From Viola odorata (Eukaryota > Streptophyta > Magnoliopsida > Malpighiales > Violaceae): DNA of 64,000 bases. Within the stretch, counting starts at the first letter, position 1. Each line of letters starts with the position of its first letter. Where the stretch lies: NCBI GenBank assembly GCA_963691705.1, contig OY829538.1, positions 77,444,781 to 77,508,780 on the forward strand, in the 5' to 3' direction. The notes beneath the pieces were generated by a model, which worked only from the letters and a program-made list of their open reading frames with translations, was not told the DNA's origin and did no database searches. Below are positions 61,701 to 64,000 of the stretch, piece by piece. A program made the position numbers and the translations under genes.

Positions 61701-62304
61701 AAGTATGAAAAGCTAAAGGGTTTTTTCGGAGACGTGTATATATATATAGGCAGGCAGGCCGCGGGATTAGGTGAATCTTCTTAATCCCGTAATTAATAGT
61801 ATCTGAGTAATTATTATAAACAGTCTTTGCTAATTTATATTTTCTTTAATTGAAGACCAAATATTATTAGGATTTTTTTATAAAAAGAGAAAACTTTAAT
61901 TATGAGGATTGATATGGGTCATTTAGAAGAGTAATTATATAATATATCTGGTGTGTCATGTAACTCGTTCACCCACTCACATTTAGGGAAGGCAATGGAG
62001 CGGGTAAGGCACTATCCATACCCGCACCTGCAAATTTGCGGGTAATCCATACCCGCACCCGCACCCGCGCGGTGTGGGTAAAAGGAGACAAATTGTACCC
62101 GCAAATACCCGCAAATTTTTTAACACAATATTTTGGTAATTTTTTTAAAATAATATTTTTATTTACCAATTTATAAATACTGGTCTAATATTATAACGAT
62201 ATTTTAGTAAAATAATTTTTTACATGTTATGATACAAAATATATAAAATAAAATAAAATGACTAGACATTAATAAATAATAAGTATTAGTGTATTGAAAT
62301 GTAG

Positions 62305-62675
62305 TGAGTACGTTTAACAAATATATAGGATACGACAAAAAGTGTCGAGTAAATATAAATATTAAAATATCGAATATGATGATTTACGAGCCTAACATAT
62401 ACACATGACGATTTTTTAATTATAATCGTGCTTCATTGCAATACAATTAGATCACTTACATCTAGATCTTCAAAATTATCATTTTTACAATACAATAGTT
62501 AATAAGTTATAATTAACTCAAGTAAATATTGATATTGAACTATACAATTAACTCAAGTAAATATAAGGAGTACGTTTAACAAATATCTAGCACACGTCAA
62601 AACTCAAAAAGTGTCGAATAAATATAAATATTCAAGTATCGAATATGACTTATGAGCATAACATATACATATAAC
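62305..62675. repeat. Diverged direct repeat (about 105 bp) inside the hAT element
   Basis: The blocks at about 62305-62410 and 62568-62675 share AGTACGTTTAACAAATAT, AAAAAGTGTCGA, TAAATATAAATATT, GTATCGAATATGA-type and AACATATACA segments in the same order. This indicates an internal duplication of the element before its present insertion. Confidence 0.7.
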
Positions 62676-62687
62676 TATACAATTGTA

Positions 62688-63150
62688 ATTGGTAGTATGT
62701 TTTTTCTTTATTCTCCTTATTTAAAATGTTATGCATATAATTTTAATTGTAATCGGTAGTATGTTACTCCCTCTGGACACAAATAATTGTCACTTTTCTA
62801 CGGATTCTTACTGTTCATAATACTTGTCATTTTATGCATTCCGAAGCATATATTTTGTGCAAATGACTATTTTTTTTTATATGAATCAACCCAATTTGAT
62901 GATGGTGTGGTAATTTGAGTGGAAATTAGGAGTAAAAATGAAACAATGTAGAATAAAATAAGATTAAAGATCATTGTCCTACGAATTTTTACTATTCTAA
63001 AACGTCATTTAATTGTGTCCGGAGGGAGTATTATTCTTCTTATTAAAAGTTTATGCATATATTTTTAATTTTAATTGGTAGTATGTTTTTTTCCTTATTC
63101 TCCTTATTTAAAATGTTATGCATATAATTTTAATTTTAATTGGTAGTATG
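62688..63150. repeat. Tandem repeat (about 67-bp unit) interrupted by a MITE
   Basis: Units begin GGTAGTATGT and contain TTCTCCTTATTTAAAATG and TTATGCATATAATTTTAAT. Units start near 62691, 62754, 63079 and 63144. The second is split right after GGTAGTATGT by the MITE at 62767-63028 and resumes as TATTCTTCTTATTAAAA. The MITE is therefore younger than the tandem array. Confidence 0.75.
62767..63028. mobile_element. Stowaway-type MITE, 262 bp, nested in the hAT element
   Basis: Ends CTCCCTCTGGACACAAATAA and AATTGTGTCCGGAGGGAG are inverse, with TA on both flanks (62765-62766, 63029-63030). It sits within a repeat unit of the surrounding hAT element. Confidence 0.88.
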
Positions 63151-63298
63151 TTTTTGTTAATTAATTAGGATAAATTAAGTATTGTAATTCTTTAAAATAG
63201 CTGAATTTAGTATTAATATTATTTTGCAACTAACTACAAAATGGAATAACAATAATACTACCGTATATCTAAGTTTTAGTGCAAAGAAAGACAAGTAA

Positions 63299-63369
63299 TT
63301 GCTTGTAGTCCAACGGTTAGAATATTGCCTTCCAAGCAATAGACCCAGGTTCGAATCCTGGTGGATGCA
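63299..63369 (+). tRNA. tRNA-Gly(TCC)-like sequence, probably a pseudogene
   Basis: Seventy-one bases align with nuclear tRNA-Gly(UCC). The A box (TAGTCCAACGG) and B box (GGTTCGAATCC), which form the Pol III promoter, match consensus. The anticodon arm is perfect (ATTGC-CTTCCAA-GCAAT, anticodon TCC), and the T arm pairs (CCAGG/CCTGG). The acceptor arm is poor: 5' TTGCTTG against 3' TGGATGC leaves two mismatches and otherwise mostly G-T pairs. The D arm is weakened and one base near position 26 is missing. Transcription is plausible but a functional tRNA is doubtful. It could be a tRNA-derived SINE head or a captured tRNA gene. Confidence 0.7.
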
Positions 63370-63609
63370 TATTAAGGACATGTATATTTATTTTGCGCGG
63401 GTATTTAATACCCGCACTGCGGGTATTTAGTGCGGGTTGCGGTGCGGGTAAAGCACTATCCATACCCGCACCCATACCCGCACTTTGCGGGTGCGGGTAA
63501 ATCCATACCCGCAAAATACCCGCAAACTGCGGGTAATACCCACCCGCAATTGCGGGTATCCGGCGGGTATCCATACCCGCGGGTGCAAATTGCCTTCCCT
63601 ACTCACATT

Positions 63610-64000
63610 AGCTAATAAGAAAATTACATATTAAGTGGTTTTTAAATTTTAAAAATGCTATAAATTTAGATAGTGCTGAGATAAATTCAAAAAAAAACTC
63701 ATCCACGTGTAATTATTTTACTGATTTGAGTGTACGTATAGTTGGAATATTTAGTGTACTATATAATTTTTTCCATTTGAGAAAAAAATATTTTTATAAA
63801 AATATTATGAGTGCGATTTTTTTGTGAAGGATTTTAGTTCTAATTTTAGGAGAGTAAAATTTTAACAATCTTTAGATATATAAATAAGAAAAAAAAATCT
63901 TTTGACTTGAAGAAATTAGATATATAATTACTATGATACTAATAAATTACATAATTATGCATCATAATGACACGTGTCATCACATGTTTTTATGAGATGT
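63610..64000. other. Intergenic
   Basis: AT-rich DNA to the window end, with no gene or repeat boundary seen. Confidence 0.4.

Larger units (their letters stand above)
61984..63601. mobile_element. Non-autonomous hAT transposon, 1,618 bp, with nested MITE and tRNA-like insert
   Basis: A perfect 13-bp terminal inverted repeat (TAGGGAAGGCAAT / ATTGCCTTCCCTA) is bounded by a perfect 8-bp target duplication, CTCACATT (61976-61983 and 63602-63609). These are the hallmarks of hAT. Both subterminal regions are packed with ACCCGC/GCGGGT units (61998-62115 and 63396-63580), probable transposase-binding arrays. The AT-rich interior holds a roughly 105-bp direct repeat, a roughly 67-bp tandem repeat split by a MITE, and a tRNA-Gly-like sequence. 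No transposase was seen. The perfect ends and target duplication suggest a fairly recent insertion. Confidence 0.94.

Overview
This is nuclear DNA from a flowering plant, almost certainly a eudicot. It is AT-rich, its genes are split by GT-AG introns, its intergenic DNA is packed with small DNA transposons (Stowaway-type MITEs with TA target sites, hAT elements with 8-bp duplications), and its genes belong to plant-only families. The species cannot be named from the sequence.

Layout. 1-5.6 kb: repeats (a Stowaway MITE, a homopurine/homopyrimidine-rich stretch, a minisatellite). 5.68-8.80 kb (+): a disease-resistance gene with a BED zinc finger fused to NB-ARC and LRR domains. 9.6-10.5 kb: a decayed LINE tail. 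11.2-11.7 kb (-): a partial heavy-metal-associated (HIPP-like) gene. 12.73-15.41 kb: a terminal-inverted-repeat element that carries the last exon of a host beta-carbonic anhydrase gene. 18.45-24.01 kb (+): kinesin KIN-12F, 15 exons. 24.65-26.98 kb (+): Tim17/22/23 (PRAT) protein like HP20. 27-30 kb: several MITEs. 34.0-35.3 kb (+): C2-domain protein. 36.0-40.4 kb (-): TORNADO1. 43.6-46.3 kb (-): two-RRM hnRNP-like protein. 50.7-51.6 kb: a hAT element. 52.5-54.4 kb (-): LRR receptor pseudokinase. 56.0-57.6 kb (-): CYP71-type P450 pseudogene. 59.7-61.2 kb (-): WNK11-like kinase. 61.98-63.60 kb: a second hAT element holding a tRNA-Gly-like sequence, a nested MITE and internal repeats.

How it fits together. 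Six genes (KIN-12F relative, HP20-like, C2, TRN1, RRM protein, WNK11) correspond, from memory, to the consecutive Arabidopsis genes At5g55510-At5g55560. The core of the window is therefore an old conserved gene block. The NLR, receptor pseudokinase, P450 and transposons are additions to it. There is no operon logic here: the genes are independent transcription units with unrelated jobs (cytokinesis motor, plastid import, lipid binding, auxin/vein patterning, RNA binding, signalling).

Most striking observations: a transposon-borne, reading-frame-intact beta-carbonic anhydrase terminal exon; a hAT element that has captured a tRNA-Gly-like unit with intact Pol III boxes; a GC-AG intron in TRN1; and a 14-nt terminal coding exon, 861 bp away, in the RRM gene. 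I saw no CRISPR array, operon or clearly new biochemical system.
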